A DNA stretch of 6,549 bases, from assembly GCA_002417685.1 (NCBI GenBank), contig DICP01000064.1, positions 210-6,758 of the forward strand, written 5' to 3'. Made by a program: the position numbers and the translations under genes. Below the pieces are notes generated by a model. The model was not told the origin of the DNA. It searched no databases and saw only the letters and a program-made list of their open reading frames with translations. Shown here piece after piece: positions 5,048 through 6,549 of the stretch. The stretch's first letter is position 1. Each line of letters starts with the position of its first letter. The stretch is from Candidatus Mesolinea sp. UBA5823. Its GTDB lineage: Bacteria; Chloroflexota; Anaerolineae; Anaerolineales; Anaerolineaceae.

Positions 5048-5072
5048 GCCATTCTCCTTTCTCATCGAAAAT

Positions 5073-5090
5073 TAAGCATTCTCATAGCCT
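5073..5090 (+). repeat. 18-base element upstream of htrA (copy 2 of a shared motif)
   Basis: TAAGCATTCTCATAGCCT matches the gap copy (729-746, minus strand) at 17 of 18 positions, with the first 15 identical. It lies 107 bases before the htrA start codon, in the same orientation relative to transcription. Its last bases overlap the left arm of a small hairpin, AGCCTT (5086-5091) with AAGGCT (5101-5106). Confidence 0.5.
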
Positions 5091-5110
5091 TCTCTCAGCT
5101 AAGGCTGATA

Positions 5111-5157
5111 TGTATATACAAAAAATAAATAAATCTTTCCTAAAATGTCGTTACATT
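5111..5157 (+). promoter_or_regulatory. Probable htrA promoter region
   Basis: No full sigma-70 promoter is visible. The region holds a perfect ten-base palindrome TGTATATACA (5111-5120), a -10-like TAAAAT (5141-5146) with only a poor -35 candidate (TACAAA, 5116-5121, 19 bases away), and a small inverted repeat AATGT-CGTT-ACATT (5144-5157) overlapping that -10. This may indicate a regulated or alternative-sigma promoter, but I cannot identify the sigma factor. Confidence 0.3.
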
Positions 5158-5197
5158 CAAAGAGGATAGAAAATCTTCTTGAAAGGAAGTGTATGCC

Positions 5198-6388
5198 ATG
5201 AAAAAAAGAAATGTTGTTTTAAGCGTTCTAATAGTTTTGGTCCTAATCGCTAGTGCGTCTGCCTTGCTGCACACTTTACCGTCTAACGTTGCTGCCCAAA
5301 TGGTAACGGCAACAGCCACGCCCTCAGCCAATGCCACTCAAACCGCCAGTGGGCGTTTGCTCACCGATGGCACAGTGATCGAGCAGGTACAAAGCATTTA
5401 CCGCAGCATTTACGATACCGTCAACCCATCGGTGGTAAATATCCAGGTCTTAGGCACTTATAACTATGGGTTTTATGTTGGCGCTGTTTCTTCGCAAGGC
5501 TCCGGCTTTGTGTGGGATACCCAGGGTCATATTGTGACCAACAATAACGTAGTGGAAAACGCCTATAACATTACCGTAACGTTTTCTGATGGTACAACTA
5601 CTACTGCTGAAGTGGTTGGCACCGATGTGCAAAGTGACTTGGCAGTCATTAAAGTTGACCCCACTGGACTTACGCTCCATCCAGTGAGTTTAGGCAATTC
5701 GCAGACAGTGAAAGTAGGTGACCTGGTGATCGCGATTGGCAACCCCTACGGCCTCGCCGGCCCGATGACGCAAGGAATCGTCAGCGCTCTCTCGCGCTCC
5801 CTGACGGTGGATAGCTCCAACCCCTTCTCATCCAGCACATATACCATCCCGGATATTATCCAGACAGATGCCGCCGTGAACCCCGGTAATTCGGGGGGAG
5901 TACTGGTCAATACGTCTGGGGAGGTCATCGGGGTTACTTCCGCGATACAGTCCACCACGAACGCGAACGCCGGCATCGCTTTCGCCATCCCCTCTCACAT
6001 TGTGAAGCGCATTGTGCCAGTGCTAATTAAAGATGGTAGATACCAACATCCCAGCTTAGGCCTCTCCGGGATAACCCTAACGGCTAATTATGCCACCGAG
6101 ATGGGTCTGGACGCGAATACGCATGGCGTGCTGATCACCCGCATTACCCCTGGCGGTGCAGCCGACCTGGCTGGGCTGAAAGAGACCACGCAACAATACA
6201 CGCGTTACAATCGCGGGGTCATCATCTTTGGTGATGTCATCACTGCCATCGATGGCAACCCTGTGCGCACCTACGAAGACCTCGTCTCCTACATCTTCAA
6301 TAAGACCGAAGTTGGCCAGAAGGTGGAGCTTACCATCCTGCGCGATGGAAAAGAGATGACCGTCACAGCAACCTTACAATCTGAGTAA
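5198..6388 (+). CDS. HtrA/DegP-like trypsin-fold protease with PDZ domain; catalytic His replaced by Asn
   Basis: Family role: membrane-anchored quality-control protease or chaperone acting outside the cytoplasmic membrane. The chosen start is ATG 5198 (396 residues), with AAAGGAAG upstream (5182-5189); GTG at 5189 lies within that site and is unlikely. Seen: KKR followed by a hydrophobic segment (about 5-27; signal peptide or anchor), a Thr/Ala-rich linker (36-52), a trypsin-like domain (about 60-280) and a PDZ domain (about 285-394: YQHPSLGLSG, HGVLITRITPGGAADLAGL, GDVITAIDG). In the triad, Asp147 (SDLAVIKVD) and Ser232 (NPGNSGG) are present, but the position of the catalytic His in the family pattern TNNHVV is Asn117 (TNNNVV; codon AAC at 5546-5548). 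One C-to-A change from CAC would produce this. The protein is otherwise full length with no frameshift, so it may be a non-proteolytic paralogue, a recent mutation or a sequencing error. Confidence 0.95.
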   Translation: MKKRNVVLSVLIVLVLIASASALLHTLPSNVAAQMVTATATPSANATQTASGRLLTDGTVIEQVQSIYRSIYDTVNPSVVNIQVLGTYNYGFYVGAVSSQGSGFVWDTQGHIVTNNNVVENAYNITVTFSDGTTTTAEVVGTDVQSDLAVIKVDPTGLTLHPVSLGNSQTVKVGDLVIAIGNPYGLAGPMTQGIVSALSRSLTVDSSNPFSSSTYTIPDIIQTDAAVNPGNSGGVLVNTSGEVIGVTSAIQSTTNANAGIAFAIPSHIVKRIVPVLIKDGRYQHPSLGLSGITLTANYATEMGLDANTHGVLITRITPGGAADLAGLKETTQQYTRYNRGVIIFGDVITAIDGNPVRTYEDLVSYIFNKTEVGQKVELTILRDGKEMTVTATLQSE

Positions 6389-6422
6389 TCGCCAGCCCGA
6401 GAATATAACTACCACTGGAAGC

Positions 6423-6458
6423 AGAGCTGCTCTAGGAGGGGCAGCTCTTTACTTTATG
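6423..6458 (+). terminator. Intrinsic terminator of htrA
   Basis: AGAGCTGC (6423-6430) pairs perfectly with GCAGCTCT (6441-6448) around a ten-base loop that can close further through a C-G pair flanked by G-U pairs. TTTACTTTATGTTT follows directly. It lies 35 bases after the htrA stop codon, so htrA ends its transcription unit. Confidence 0.82.
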
Positions 6459-6494
6459 TTTCCAAAATCTTATACATAGAGAGCCTCTACAAGT

Positions 6495-6524
6495 TTTAGA
6501 AAATATGGATTTGGCTTCTATAAT
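6495..6524 (+). promoter_or_regulatory. Promoter-like sequence pointing out of the window
   Basis: A perfect TATAAT (6519-6524) is preceded at 18 bases by TTTAGA (6495-6500, four of six). It follows the htrA terminator and would drive a plus-strand gene beyond the window. The surroundings are AT-rich, so a chance -10 match is possible. Confidence 0.4.
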
Positions 6525-6549
6525 TTTCCTTAAATAGACTAAAAGAGTA

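Noticed and set aside
4786..5052. 88-residue minus-strand ORF with a hydrophobic C-terminal part
   Set aside because: It lies antisense to the recognisable plus-strand GTIGQPD remnant and overlaps the hairpin; its amino-acid content reflects the complement of that coding sequence and its start has no convincing ribosome site.
5450..5988. Minus-strand ORFs opposite htrA
   Set aside because: They lie antisense to a clear HtrA protease domain and show no recognisable family features of their own.

Overview
The window looks like chromosomal DNA of a bacterium of moderate GC content, most probably a member of the Chloroflexota (Anaerolineae-like). That placement rests on three things: a YvcK-type protein carrying a two-helix membrane anchor, a membrane-anchored HtrA of the style common in that phylum, and a decayed C-terminal tail with the 'GGTIGQPD...YTLSDGFW' signature that I associate with secreted Chloroflexota proteins. 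It is inferred from protein character only; there is no rRNA or other phylogenetic marker here.

Layout, left to right. On the minus strand: the first two thirds of a type I glyceraldehyde-3-phosphate dehydrogenase (gap, cut by the window edge at base 1), with its own well-formed promoter; then a membrane-anchored YvcK/CofD-like protein (893-2263) preceded by a structured leader of about 210 bases; then an AraC-family regulator with an AraC_N sensor domain (2574-3563). A 370-base divergent regulatory region separates this regulator from a plus-strand aldo/keto reductase (3938-4789). After it come a start-less gene remnant (4819-5007), a strong hairpin, and a plus-strand HtrA/DegP-like protease-PDZ gene (5198-6388) followed by a good intrinsic terminator. 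The last 90 bases hold a promoter-like sequence pointing out of the window.

How the parts may work together. The AraC-type regulator and the reductase form a divergent pair that resembles the YqhC/DkgA aldehyde-response arrangement of E. coli. The region between them carries copies of one 16-17 base element. Two strong copies lie 188 bases apart, and each is followed 21 bases later by a weaker copy, the geometry expected of an AraC-family activator. gap and yvcK both concern central carbon flux (glycolysis/gluconeogenesis and cell-envelope precursors), and the reductase could clear reactive carbonyls made by that flux, but this functional link is inference.

Most notable points: the HtrA homologue has Asn where the catalytic His should be, with the Asp and Ser of the triad intact; an 18-base element is shared (17/18) by the upstream regions of gap and htrA in the same orientation, with shorter matches ahead of yvcK and between araC and the reductase; the yvcK leader contains three hairpins and buries the start of a 49-codon ORF; and GAPDH has a seven-residue insertion and lacks the usual Leu-Pro of NAD-specific enzymes.
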